Shown here in pieces: positions 21,679 through 34,500 of a stretch of 64,000 nucleotides of DNA. Every line of letters begins with the position of its first letter. Position 1 is the stretch's first letter. The stretch covers positions 29,243,206 to 29,307,205 of the forward strand of contig NC_045139.1 of the NCBI RefSeq assembly GCF_008831285.2, given 5' to 3'. The notes beneath the pieces are model-generated. The model was not told where the DNA came from. It saw only the letters and a program-made list of their open reading frames with translations, and ran no database searches. Made by a program: the position numbers and the translations under genes. This stretch comes from Nymphaea colorata. Its lineage: Eukaryota > Streptophyta > Magnoliopsida > Nymphaeales > Nymphaeaceae.

Positions 21679-24600
21679 TTACAGTCAGCAAGCCATCATG
21701 TTTTACCTTGCAAAGATGGTACAGAAAATTGTTCATCGAAAGCCATGAATCATCTAAAAGTACAGAAGCCCCCCTTTCAGAACTAGTTGCACTTCCATCT
21801 TTCTTGCAGAAGCCATGCTTTAATTGGAAATAGAGAACCTTGATGAACTACACAATACATTACTTCCATGAATATGTATACATAGATTATATTGTGAATA
21901 TACATAAACAACTATTTGCAGAAAAAGCTATAAATATTGCAGCAACATAAGCATCAAGAAGTTTAAGAACAATCTCTATAATACAGCAAGAGTGTACATG
22001 GCAGTAATACAAAACATACAAGATGGTCCTAAACAATCATCTTTGCCGGTAATACAGGAAAAAGGTAGATTACAGTAATATAGAGAATAACTTGTATGCA
22101 CAGAATGGTTCTAAACAAAAAATTTCAAGTGAAACACACCCATTCAAAAGCTAATAGCAATTGATGACAAACAGATGTAGCCAGTATCAGTTTATTGTTT
22201 GCAGAACATGACTGAATTTCAGGTCATAATTTAAGGAAATCTCGAATGCAAAGCATGCTTTTATACGCATAGGTATGCATCAAATCTTTCACACACAAGA
22301 ATTAGTCCAACTGAAACATTTACCTTCACATAAAGTTGACTCCTCGTGTGGAATGGCTGCAAATGTAGAATAGCATGTTTAGACAACACAATAGAAGGTG
22401 TAAAAGAGAAGATTTTGCCAGTAACGGTAATCAAGGCAAAATGATCCGCATGGGATGACCGATATCCTAACAATGGAAAGCTTTACTCCAATATGCACCC
22501 AAAAATGGGAAGCCTACTAAAACCAGAAAAAATGACCGACCAAAGCTCTTTAGTAATTAAGAACTTGGAAATAGAAATTACTATTTCAAACAAACACTAC
22601 CAAAATAAAGCACAGAAACTGCACTTTTACAACAATAGAGTGATGGACACATACTGCGTCTGTACAGCCAAGCAGAAGAGTAACTAATGCTTTCCACTGG
22701 AAAAATGCCTCGAGTGACTGGCCCATCTGCACAGTTCCGTTTGAAAAGATATAATTTGCCAAAGGAGAGAACAGAAAAAACTAGTCAAGTAATTGTCATA
22801 AGATCCTCATACCAAGAAAGCAATAAAGGCAAATTGTAGCTCCCCAAGAAGCATATCTTCAGCACCTCCAAAATCCTTAAATAGAATACTTTCTAAGAGT
22901 TTCGTCTGCGAAAATGAGCATAAGTAACTCCACTGTAAAAATGAAGTACCATTGATGAATGAAAAATCTCCTGTGACAAACGCTAAGATGGCCAAGATCT
23001 AGCCTGCTCCAATCTGCTATATGAAATCAAGCTAAAACATGTCAAAATCTTGCACTTGACTCAGAACTACTTGGACTCAAGCTCGAGCCGTTACCATGAC
23101 TGCAGAAGATGTGCAGTTGAATGTACGATCAAGCATTAGGTTTCAAGAGAAAACACAAAGATGGATGTTAGAGACATGGTGTCGCATCTATTTTCTCTTG
23201 CAAGTTTGATGTGCCCACTGATGGAAACAACAAAAGAAAAAGACATCAAACTAAAATATTCCTTGTGGAAGAAATATTACGTTTCCTAGAAGAAACTAGT
23301 AACAGAGAACTAGATAAATCAAATTCTTCACATGAATTGCACAACCAAGTGCAATAACCTAAAACTAAAAGAAATCAAAAACAGCCTAATGAGTTCATAA
23401 GATACTATATTTATAATCATGCAAAGAAATAAATAGAAGAGATATACCTTGTCAAGGTTCATAGCAGTCAGTTCTTCACCTGAAATACCCTTACGCTTCA
23501 CAGCAGAGGGAATTGAAGTGTAGTAACATCTCCTCTTGCAGGATTCTTCAACAGAACAACGAAATTTTCCATCATATTTTAGCTGTTCTAGCAAGCGCTT
23601 TTCCATGGTTGTCTTAGGATTGGTGTCAAGCAGCTCAGATTCATATATTATTGATATTTCACCTCCGACTGGCTCTACGATTCATAAAGGTTCAAAGTCA
23701 AATGTGTTTCTATCAGGTCTCATGAAATAGCATGGCCTCATTCTTGCACGAAATTTTAACCTAACATGCATGAGAATTAGATCATTTCTAGAGAACGGAT
23801 AATGAAAGGCAACGTGCATCTCTTAGGTCAACTTTGCAATTAACTCGAAGGATAATTTCTAAATTCTTACAGTAGTCACTTGTGCTGCAGAATATTCTTT
23901 GTTCGGCAAGTGATCTCCAACTACATGAATAACTAAGTTAACAGTCCTTCATTGATGCAGAACTTGAGAGTTTGATTTAATCAACCTAATAAGAAGTTCT
24001 ATTCACATACATGGTACAAAAATTCTCCTCTCCTAAAGCTCCCAGAAGCATTTTAATATGTGTGACAAGGTTAATCATTTACAATTGGACCATGCTATAC
24101 CTTCAACAAGATTTTGCTGAAGGCTCATAATGAGAAGTGTAGTCCCATGAGAATATGCTTCCAGACCATCACAGCCATTTAAAACCTAAGCACCCCCTAG
24201 TGGTTCCAGTTTACTTCATAACACTTTTCATTCATAGTGAGTCAGTGACATGTTCAGATCAGACTATTCGGTGTTTGCTGCATGCTGACATTTTAATCTC
24301 GGACTTTTAAGTACACAAGCATGAGTTGTGCAAGCATCCACAGATGTGATGTACAAGGAGGCCAAATATGCCATATAAACAAGAACCTGACAGTAGCACA
24401 AAAGGAAATTGAACAAGAACCCTATTCAGAGTCTCAGATACACCAGATGAACAGAGTGATCATTATCCTTAACTTACCAATACGTTTGATGACATCTTTG
24501 TTAATATAACCTGATATCTGCTTCCATTCACGGAAATGTTCCAAGGCATAAGGTCCAAGTTGCTGATCAAATTCAAATTTTTTCACAGCCGTGTAATATC

Positions 24601-26241
24601 TCTCCTCCTAAAATAATTAAAGTTTATCAACTAGCCCCTACTGTTAAGCGAATAGATTATTCAAGCCATGTTCAAAATAAGTAGTAAAGACACAAACCTC
24701 GTCTTCCAAAAGCTTGACAAGCTTTTCTTCTGTTCCATTCCATTTACGAACAATAACCTAAGGATGAAACCAGATGATTAAGTTAACATGTAAGCCAGCA
24801 TCACAAACCAAAGATTCTGAATCATGTGAAGCCATTGTTAACAATTAGAAAAACGAAGATGAATGACACATGGTGTAAAAGAAATAGTAGATTGTCAGGA
24901 GAAATTGCCTCCAATAAAACAAATCTGGAGTTCCGGCTTACAGAATCCTTCCCCTAGTTCTTTCTCTTTCTCCTTAAATTTGTATTTATGAGAAATGATG
25001 CAAGATTCAAGGTACATTTAGAAGTATGTATGGAAGAAAGGTGGCTTATGACACTTGTATACCTGGGATGCAGAAGCATCAATAAAGAATCCAGTTATTG
25101 GCGAGAAAGTATTGCCAGCTCTGCACAAGAAACAGAATGTTCCAAGTGGTAATGAATGTAAACAAAAAAAAAAAAAAAAGATCCTTAGATCAATTAAGAC
25201 AACAAACGGGGAGTTCTAACCAGTGTCATCATTTCAAACCGCTCTAAATAATTGATTAGAAAACGGTGTTCTGGGTGAGTCAATCAGTAGCCACTGTTTA
25301 ATTATTTTTTAGTACTCCACACTAATTATTATTTAAAAAATCCCGAAAACCTTATAAGACATTGTTTACTTCATATTCTCTTGCAATAGCTCAAGTCGTT
25401 CTTAAAAAAAAAATAAATAAATAAATTGCATTGGCTCTGACTAGTAAAATACGCTAATAAACTTCAAAATTCAAAAGCAGGAGCACATATCGAAAGGTGT
25501 ATCTTACAGTTGTTCGAATTACGTCACCCGAGAAAACAATATTTTACCGCTTTTTCGTTTATAAAGTTCACAGAACATAACAATGTTTAGAATCAGCAAC
25601 GGTGATCAAATACGAATTGGCCTTTAGACGACGCATATGCTATTAACAGAGAAGATAACTTTCTAAAAACTGAAATATCTATGTCGCAATTTTTGCCAAC
25701 GGAAAAAGGTCATTGAATCCTTAACGAGCGGTTTACGTTCATTGATACAAGCCTGCTAATTCAGAACTGTGCGCAAGTGCAAACATAAGACGTACACTAT
25801 AAGTATCAGTGGATTTGACAGCCGAACAGTCTGAATAAAACGAACAGTTTGACAGAAAAAGCAGATGTTACAGAGAAAAGCCTGACCTGTCCGCAGCACT
25901 GTAATATATGAAGTGAGGCCCAGGTGGTATCATTTTTATCCCACAGAACTTAGGCCCCGCAGTGAAAACCTGGATTCATCAACGTACATCAGAGAGAGAG
26001 AGAGAGGGAATAAATGGGTTTTCCATTTCTAGTGGTTACTGAATAAGAGAAGCAAACAAAAGCAAATATATGAGGGCACCATATCGACAATCAGACTGAA
26101 AAGGGAGGGACTGAAGAGGAGTGGTGGGTACTTCATACATGCCTGAGTATCGACGCCGATAAGGGTGTGCTGAGGAACGTTGAGGAGCAGCAGCGTCGCT
26201 CCCTTCTTCACCAGCTCCATCGCCGTCTCAGCATCCATCAT
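20640..26241 (-). CDS. AAR2: AAR2 splicing factor homologue, U5 snRNP assembly
   Basis: AAR2 binds Prp8 in the immature U5 snRNP and blocks early Brr2 docking (family knowledge). Exons in coding order: 26241-26143, 25969-25887, 25120-25063, 24757-24698, 24607-24478, 23674-23448, 22905-22813, 22726-22655, 22356-22324, 21847-21707, 21581-21525, 21064-20987, 20861-20772 and 20696-20640, giving 425 residues. The N-terminal AAR2 domain is clear: GATLLLLNVPQHTLIGVDTQ, then GIKMIPPGPHFIYYSAAD. The C-terminal domain contains LLGELQFAFIAFLMGQSLEAF and ELLETNLGWNF, and the tail is YAPVIEMIEEPS. Tandem ATGs at 26241 and 26238 make the first residue ambiguous. Intron 1 has a GC donor. Exon 12 (26 residues, phase 0) could be skipped without frame change. 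The gene is convergent with the 228-residue gene. Confidence 0.94.
25970..26142 (-). other. GC-AG intron 1 of AAR2
   Basis: The coding-strand donor reads ACTCAG|GCATGT and the acceptor ATCCAG|GTTTTC. The protein runs GVDTQ|VFTAGPKFCG, as the family requires. Shifting the junction by one base gives no GT-AG option. CAG|GC agrees with the strong exon-side consensus of GC-AG introns. Confidence 0.85.
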
Positions 26242-27984
26242 TTCTCAATCGGAGAGAGGGAGAACTCCGGCAACGGCGAGTACTTGAGCCACTCCTTCTC
26301 CTTCCTACATCAAATTTCCTCGCGGAACTTTCTCGAGTGTGCGGGCGCCAAGTTCGGACGGACCCCTCTGAACCCGGACATGGTAGCTTACCCAGCCTAA
26401 GCCGGAGTGTCGTGAAGTTTGAAGGGTGTCTAGAAGTTTGAAAGTTGCGCGCAGAGAGTCCTCGATGCCGGAGAGAGAAGTCTGAGATCTGCCATTTATT
26501 TTCGTTATATATTCATAATTCAAGTGACTAAATTGGCCCCCCGTGAGGTCAAAATGAAAAACAACTTCGTATTCTTATTTTTTGTCCTTGTAAACAATGA
26601 TGTGAATAAATACAATTTGGATCTGATATCCCACTGACCTGCTTCAAACAAAATCAATTTAACATCCGATTGTAGAATTGGATCGAATTCAGAGTTTAGA
26701 AATAAAATCCGATCAAATTTGAATTCAGATATAAATAAATAACCGATTGGATTAAGATGTGGATTCAGCTAAATAGTCTATATCTAATGTTCATATACAC
26801 TTTGAAAATCGGTTCTCAACTCAATTTAAAAGATAGATTACAAACCATAACGGACTCAGATCATGAATATGTATACAAATTCAAACATAAAATGAATTAT
26901 GTTTGTTCATATTCAAATTTTGAATATATAAACATTTAAAAAACAAATATGATTAAAGTATATCTAATTCGTATTTGATCTGTTCACATCCATCCTTACT
27001 CGTAGAGCAAGGTCATTTGTAAATTCGAGCACCGAACGTGTTCCAGCTGAGCATATAACCAACTTGCCTCCACAATACCCATTCAAATATAATTAAAACA
27101 TCTTAAATCTCCTTTCTGAATTGAGCGCAGCTGCCAAGGGTTTGCTTGGGCTTTCAGTCAGACCTAGGAAGATCCGACTTAACTTAATGTATACAAAAAC
27201 TTTTTGGAATAACAAAGATGCCCCTACAGGAAGTGGCCTTAGGTTTCTAAGCCGTGAAGCCCTTACAACAGATGGTTTTCTTCAACATTTTGATATAGGC
27301 AGCCATTGTCATGAAGAGTATAGTATATCTGGTAAAGTGGACAGTCGCACATCGCCAATTCAATTTTCATAAGTGCTACTTCTTGAACTGCAAATGGTGG
27401 TAGACACAGCATTCCCATTTGACAGGTGTACCGTAAACTTAAACTTACCCTAATACCAATATAGCTTTGGGCCACAGGGCCTCGTCGTTCCGCTCACTAG
27501 GAAGGTAGGAAACGTAATGCTTACATTAGTGCACTTGAATTTAAAAGGAGACCAAAATCCGCAATCCTTTTTATGGCGATGGATCACATGGACGCACTAA
27601 GAATATCTCCGAAGAATTGATGAGGGGCCTTCATAGCTCAGAGGAAGATGGTGCCTTTAGACTATCTGATGCTCCTAGTAATTCTGCATTTACCCTGGCC
27701 CTGATTGTCGTTACAGTTGTTCTTGAACACGGTGAAATAGAGAGTGGTGCATGGCTGATGCCGTTGGCCTGTCACCGCCTTGAAGTTGAAAGTGATGGTG
27801 GACGTGGATGGATCACCATGACAGGAATGGTCCACACTGTTGCGGCAAGATGCAAAGCGAGGTCTCAGCTGCCCCCGCAGACATGACCATCTTTAATCTT
27901 CAGGCAGAGTTGAGTCTTCCGTCCCATACTCGCCGCTCAATTACGTAATAATATAGAATTATCGTGCCTGATTAAATAGATATA
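26242..27984. other. AAR2 promoter side and spacer
   Basis: No gene is supported. About 26600-26995 is AT-rich with many repeats of ATCCGAT- and GAATTC-like words, and ends near gatctgttcacatccatccttac. That resembles the sub-terminal sequence of small plant hAT-like elements, but no pair of ends could be defined. The 89-codon open frame at 27617-27886 is not recognised. Confidence 0.5.
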
Positions 27985-28520
27985 CAGCATTCCTCAGTTT
28001 TCTTATCCTCCTACGGTAAAGGCGGTGACCCCGGAGCCTTTCCAAACGGAAGAAGTGTATCTTGTACACCAGAAGCTTTTTCTTCAATCAACCTCCTTGT
28101 CAAAGATACGAGAAAGAAGATTTACACTGCGTATAGAGTAGTTATCCAGATCAACTGAAGCCCATTTTGGAAACAATCAATATAAGGAAGCCAGCAACCA
28201 AAACTCGAAAGATCAATTCAGTCGTTCAACTTACAGTAGAACAACACAGTTTTGTTACCTCCTTTGGACTGCCATGGCTAGTCGCTTCCTGGAGGCCAAC
28301 CTCATCATCCTCAAGTACATGTGAACCGTGAATCCAGAATATCAACAGCATAGAGATTCAAAGCATTTGATGGCTCTGTTAGAGTTCTATCATCACTATT
28401 GGCTCACTGATGCATTTCTTCTGCAAGGATTTGGTTGTTGGAGACGATAGAACTAATCCATACAGCTTTCTCAAGCAGCCGTCATCAGCAGCCGCCCTCC
28501 CCATCTCCACAGGTTAGCCC
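27985..28520 (-). pseudogene. Decayed partial copy of THADA exon 4
   Basis: This block matches 28998-29600 inside THADA exon 4 in the same orientation. Shared runs include gagcctttccaaa, accagaagcttt, tcaactgaagcccatttt, acaatcaatataaggaagcc, ggactgccatgg and cctcatcatcctcaagta. The copy is shorter, with a large internal loss corresponding to about 29225-29330, and has many substitutions and indels, so no frame survives. It lies only 36 bp beyond the THADA stop and may be transcribed as part of the THADA 3' UTR. It is a segmental (DNA-level) duplication; retroposition cannot be judged because the copied part contains no intron. Confidence 0.88.
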
Positions 28521-28555
28521 CCATCATCGTAGCTTTTGACCATAAAATATGAATA

Positions 28556-31500
28556 TCATCTCAACAAAAAGTAAGGATCAAACCCTTCCCAAGCCAAGTG
28601 TCCGACCTTCTTTTTGTATTCTGAGGTATCCAATGCAATGCCTAACAATTTTTCATATGACTGATGCACTAAAAGGTACATGTTAGCTATCAATGGATTC
28701 CTTAGCAATGGAGAAATAATCTCGTCGAGTGCTATTATGCCAGCCATTAGAGGAGATTGCTGGTCCGTTTCTCCATCCAATTGGCCTTGGCCTTTCCCTT
28801 TCACATGGGACAAAGCATAAAGGCCAAGTAAACTTGAATACAGTGGTATAAACACATCTTTGTGATTACCTATGCCACCAATCCAGTTAGCACCAGTCTC
28901 AGTTTTAATGAGATCGTTTATTAAAGACAATGTCTGATCAAGTATTTCCATCCTTCGCTTACACAAGAAGCTCGGAATGGCTGTACAAGAATGAGCATGC
29001 ATGCAACTTTCCTCAATTCCCTCATTTGCCTTCAGAACAGACTTGTGACCCAAGAGCCTTTCCAAATGAAAGAAGCAAATCTGACATACCAGAAGCTTTT
29101 CTTCATGGTGATTATCAATCTCCTTGTCAAATACACGACGAACAAGATTTCCACATCCTAGAGGGTAGCTTCCTGGGTCAACTGAAGCCCATTTTAACAA
29201 ACAATCAATATAAGGAAGCCAGTGACCAAAAATGGAAGACAGAAAATGAAAACTTAATTCAATCACTTTTTCAACTTGTATCGGAACAGCCTCAGTTTGG
29301 TCACTTTCTACAGTACCCCTGGGCTGGACACACTTTTGGACTGCCATGGCAAGTGTCTGCCTAAGGCCAACATCCTCATCCTCAAGTAATGCAACGCATG
29401 TGAACCATGAATCCAAAATATCGATGGCATAAAGATTTAAAGCATTTGATTGCTCCATCAAAGTTCTATCATCACAAGTGGCTCGCTCATGTACTTTTGT
29501 AACCATTTGGTTGTTGGAGATGACAGAACTGACCCATACAGCTTCCTCGAGCAGCCCAGAAGCCACCAAGGCATCAGCTGCTGCCTTCCTCATGTTTACA
29601 GGCTTGGATGATGAACTACAATGTTTCACTTGCATTACAAAATAATGAATGGCATTGAAAATTATTGTACAGGCTTCATCCTTATCAGCAATAGAAGAGT
29701 CGATCAGTTCCGCACCATTAAATTGCATCAAGTTCCTGAACAACATTGTCCATTTCTTCACACATACACCCATACAACATATTAAGATTTCCTGAGTCTT
29801 GATATGTTTTGCAGTTTCCTTGATAGATATCAGTTTGTCCCATAACTGTGACAAAGATCCCAAGTTCATATTGTCAATACCAGTGCTTTGTTGGTAGTAG
29901 AACTCATTTGACTTTAGAAACTGCAAGCAGCTCCAGCAGAAAATAATCTTAAGAATGTAGCAGACACACTTTGGATTATCTTCAACATCTAAAAGCCGCA
30001 TCAATGTAGGATGAAGATTGATATTAAACCAATTAACAATATTGTCAATATGGTCTCCATGATCGATATGGATAATCTTAGATGCTATTGATTTCAAGAA
30101 GCGCAGAAGCCCTTTCAAGGCTGCAAGCCTAACCTCATGTGATGCATTTGAAATACAAAATTCAAATCTAACACAAAATATGTCAGATATCTCCCTCTCC
30201 AAAATCCCTGGCAAACTTAAAGAATTCAGGGCATCTCCATTCAATTTTAAGGACAGACCATCATCTGGGGCCCCTGGACAACTTCCAAGCACACAGTCAA
30301 AATAGAAACCAGTTGCTTTTCGATGCAATTCTGCTAATGTGGGATCAAAAAATGTTGAACCAGCCTGGCACTGAGCCCATGCTCCCAAGCACTGACTACT
30401 TAACTCTGTCAAAAGCCTCTGGAGGATAAACAAATGGTTACTTGTCTGGCAATTTCTTGCAATATCAAGCATATGAGCTAAAAGTTCCAAATAAGCTGCC
30501 GTCAGTGTGGGGCATAAGCATGACTTAACCCTGCCAATCCATGCGCAATTGACAAGTACTGCAAATAACTCACCTAGGAGCTGATCCTTCTTGTTATCAT
30601 CTGTCAAGTTCCTACAATTAACATTAATAAGTGAACACAACTGCAAAAGTATCCCATGGATTGCATTTGCAGAAGCAACGTGTGGCTTCCCAACCTCAAT
30701 CAATTTGTTCATACCAAAGCTAACGGGACCTATGCAGGTGCATCCTGACACTGATGTTACACTTTTCCCGCAAGGTAGCCCACTTGCAACATACAAGAGT
30801 ACGGCAGGCAGTCTCTCATTGGATACCAAGCCACTTAAAGCTTTTGATGCAAGAACACGTATGCGCTGATTATTCTGAGTTGCACACTGCCTGACAAATG
30901 GCATAAAGACAAAAGGATCTAATGAACTACTGCTATCAGATCCAATCACAGAAGGCTTCAGTCTGGATAAGAGAATCAAGATAGGGCACAAGCTCGGGTG
31001 CACAACCGCTGCCATATTATGTCCTGGATGCTGTTGGTTAACATCTCCAATCCAATCGGTTGCAGCCTTTAGTTTGTCGAATATGAATGAATGCAAGATT
31101 GGGTACCTTCAAGAACCACATTATGCTCAAGTTAGTAAGCTTCAGAAGAAATTGCTAAGCTACAAATACATGAAGAAATATTAAAGATCAATTAGAATGA
31201 CAGATGATCTGCAGTCATTTGACTATTGGAGCAGGCAGCCACACTATCATTTTTATCCTCCCATCCAGAAGGACGTTGTAACGAGACCATTTTTTTTGCG
31301 CACTTAAATGAGGACTTCTTTTTTTTTTTTGGGTGCAAAGTGCATGGCATCATAGGTTCCCAACCAGTGTGAGCCTAGAAACTGGCAGAGACAATTACAT
31401 CCTTTAAGAAGGAAATGCACCAGCAGTTTCTGGCTTTGAAAATTAATAGAACACTATTAAAGAGTGCTGTGTGTGTTTGAGTACACTAAATACAGATCCT

Positions 31501-34500
31501 TATGCATTCCCTTGATCGAAGTTTTTTCTTTCCCTGCAACATCCTATAGGGTATGTGCAGGTCTGTGTGGGAGAACTTCCACTATAGCTCCAGTTCCTCC
31601 AGAAATGGTACCCATGGCCACACAAACTACAAGCTCACCTGCGAGTTGTAGTCCCTACATAATTTAAGCAGACAACATTTTTAGTGTATGTCTTTATGAA
31701 TAAATAGAATACTGCATCGGAAAGGTTTTGTATAGAAGGCAAAGGCAGTTGGCCCATGATATTCAAGAACATGTCAAGTTCGATAAATTTGTTTCTGCAT
31801 CCCTTGCCATTTGGTCAACAGGACAGGAAACCTTCCTCATGAGCAAGAGATGAGTAGCCAGGAAACTTTCACATGAAAGAACAGGCAGAACAATGGATGA
31901 AAAATATGCACATCTTGTGCTGGCAAACATTGTGGAATGCCCAAAGAAAAAGACAAATATTTTACTTACTAAGCCAGCAAAATGGAGACCTAGAAGGTGC
32001 CAAATGTGGCACAAGAAGCTTACCTATGGAAAAACTCCAAACCAGTTAGCGCACGCCTTGCTGATTCACGTTTGTGCACATTAAGAAATCCAATCATCCG
32101 ACGAACCAAGGCAGTATATGCAAGACAAGCACTATTTCGAATCTCCCAGTATGGTGAAGAGAATGCACATATAGAAGCAATCAAAGCTGCAGCACAGAAG
32201 CCTGAAGTATCAGTTGCAAGGTTTGTATCATTAAATGCAGCTCTAAGGACATTGAATGCGTGAACTGTAGGGATCACACCCTCATCTCGGATCTTGGAGG
32301 CTCTTCCACATTCTTCTGATGAAGAGGAGACTTGATCCACCATGCAAAACACATTTCTTGGGTTCCCATTTAAGTGACTATCTTCACCTACAGCAGCAAG
32401 TGAAGTATTCGCCACATCAGTCAACCACCTAAGTGCTCGAGGGAGAAGCTTCTTTGGTGTTCCTTCTGGCTCCGCAAGGAAAAGGGCAATAAAGGCAGCA
32501 GGAATCCCAGCACTCCTCCTCAACAAGTCATCCACAGTTTGCCCCTTGGATATAGTTCTTTGCATCAGCTGCTCCATCCAGCACTCTGTCATCTTGCAAA
32601 GTCTAGAAAAAGAAAAGCAACCTCAATATCAGTGGCAAATCACAATAACTGATTTCATTATTCTTCATTCAAGGATCAACACCAAAAACCATGGTGCATG
32701 TGATTCAGATACAGCCAGTAGTATACGCTTTGAATCCAAAATATCAAAAAAAAAAAAATCAAATTAATATTCCACAATTCTGAGCCATGTTACACATTTG
32801 ATGCAGACCACATACTGTATCATCTCCAGGTATTAATTAGAACTTTTGGACCAAGAAAGCACTAAGGCTAACATGATGAAACTCAGGTAGACAATTTTCT
32901 AGAGATCCTTATGTATACAAAGGACCGGCGCAAATATATACACCTCCGCTTAACCAGAGCTATGAATGACTAACAAAGTGCTGAATGTTTAACATACGTA
33001 GTTTCAATAACTGATCAGCTGTCAGAGGATCTCTCGAATAACAAGAGTTCCCAAATTATCCCACCACGGCAGAAATGACTGCCAGATACTTTTCCTAGTA
33101 ATAGGAATTAGTTCAATGAATATTCAGGTATTCATGAACAGGGGCAAAGATGTTTAACCACCAGCCATAGCTTGTCAATTCTGCTGCACCAGAGCGCATG
33201 GTGAAAGCTCATGAATTATTCATCATGCATTTTTTGCCCGTGTCCAATGATGAACTATTTCGTTCCTTTAGAAGTCATATAAAACTCTTATTTCACAGTG
33301 ATCTCCAGAAAAATTATTAGAATATCCAAAAAATCAGAGTTTGAGATGGTACAAGATACTTCCCCCCTCCCCTATGTTATTCAATGAAGGTAGTTCTGTT
33401 AAGAAAATTGTGGTCAAATGCAAAGGTTCATAATTTTGTCCCCATGCTTCAACCATTTGAAAGTAAAATTGTGATGGTAGGACCTAAACATGTATTGGCA
33501 TAGTTACCATTACAGTGATTATACAGAAGTAACAGAACAAGTTACCTTTTTGGTTTCTTACAGTTGTTGTGTGTTAGAGAGAGAGAAGAGAGACAAAGCT
33601 GCTCTTTTCTCTGACTGCTAGTACAGTTGTTCAGATAAAAATGAACTTCAAAGACAAATAAAAGTACCACCAAACCTGATATTTGTGTGTGTGTGTGTGT
33701 GTGTGTGTATGCCAGATCACAATAAATGCTGTGATTGCCCTGATGTTGATTAGTGAAGTACACATGTACCCCAGTTTACTAATTCTCATTATTTTTCATT
33801 TTTCACTGGCAGTGGTTGATGTCATGTTTCAGATAGCTACTTCCTAACAGAAACTAAGAAAAAAATTATCCTTCTATCATTGCAATTGGCAAATTTGAGA
33901 GTTTGTGATGTGGGACCAATTCATCTATGCACTTGAGATGGCATGTGAGACAAACTGCATTTTTCCGCTTTGAAAAGTAGCTGACAAATATGAACTGAAG
34001 ATATGGTGTAGCAGTTATCACTAATAAAATTTGCATCTTCCGTGAAAAATGATCCTGTAGATAACTTCATATAGATATTCAAAAACAATTTGGTTATGCA
34101 AAGGCGAGTAATCAACACTATTCAATTTTGTTGGGGAAACCAACAACCTAGACTGTAAAAAAAATTGAAGCCCTAAAGGCAGCACAACCAAAAGACAGGT
34201 CTAAACTGGGACCTACCTTGGATTATTTGAACAAAGAAGTCTATTACAAAGTGCTGTAAATCCAGCCCTGGTCTTATCAATGGCACCATTGTGTTTCATC
34301 TTCAAAAGAACCTGCAAGAAATTCATGCCTATGCTCTCTAGTTGTTTCGCATCAAGAATCCCATCGAATGATGTCTCCTTCATGTCAACAGCTACAGAAA
34401 ACTTGTCTGTCCTATCAGATGCATCTGAAAAACAAGAAACACAGCTTGGCAGTGGGATCTTCCTTGTGATGGTTCCCAGAAGAAGACTGACCTGTGAACC

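Noticed and set aside
26600-26995. AT-rich block with ATCCGAT/GAATTC words, possibly a small hAT-like element
   Set aside because: No terminal inverted repeat or target duplication could be set, so only mentioned in the spacer description.
27617-27886. 89-codon open frame near the THADA 3' side
   Set aside because: Readable protein-like text but no family, no splice partners and no start context.
28930-29364. 144-codon plus-strand frame inside THADA exon 4
   Set aside because: Antisense shadow of a clearly conserved coding exon.
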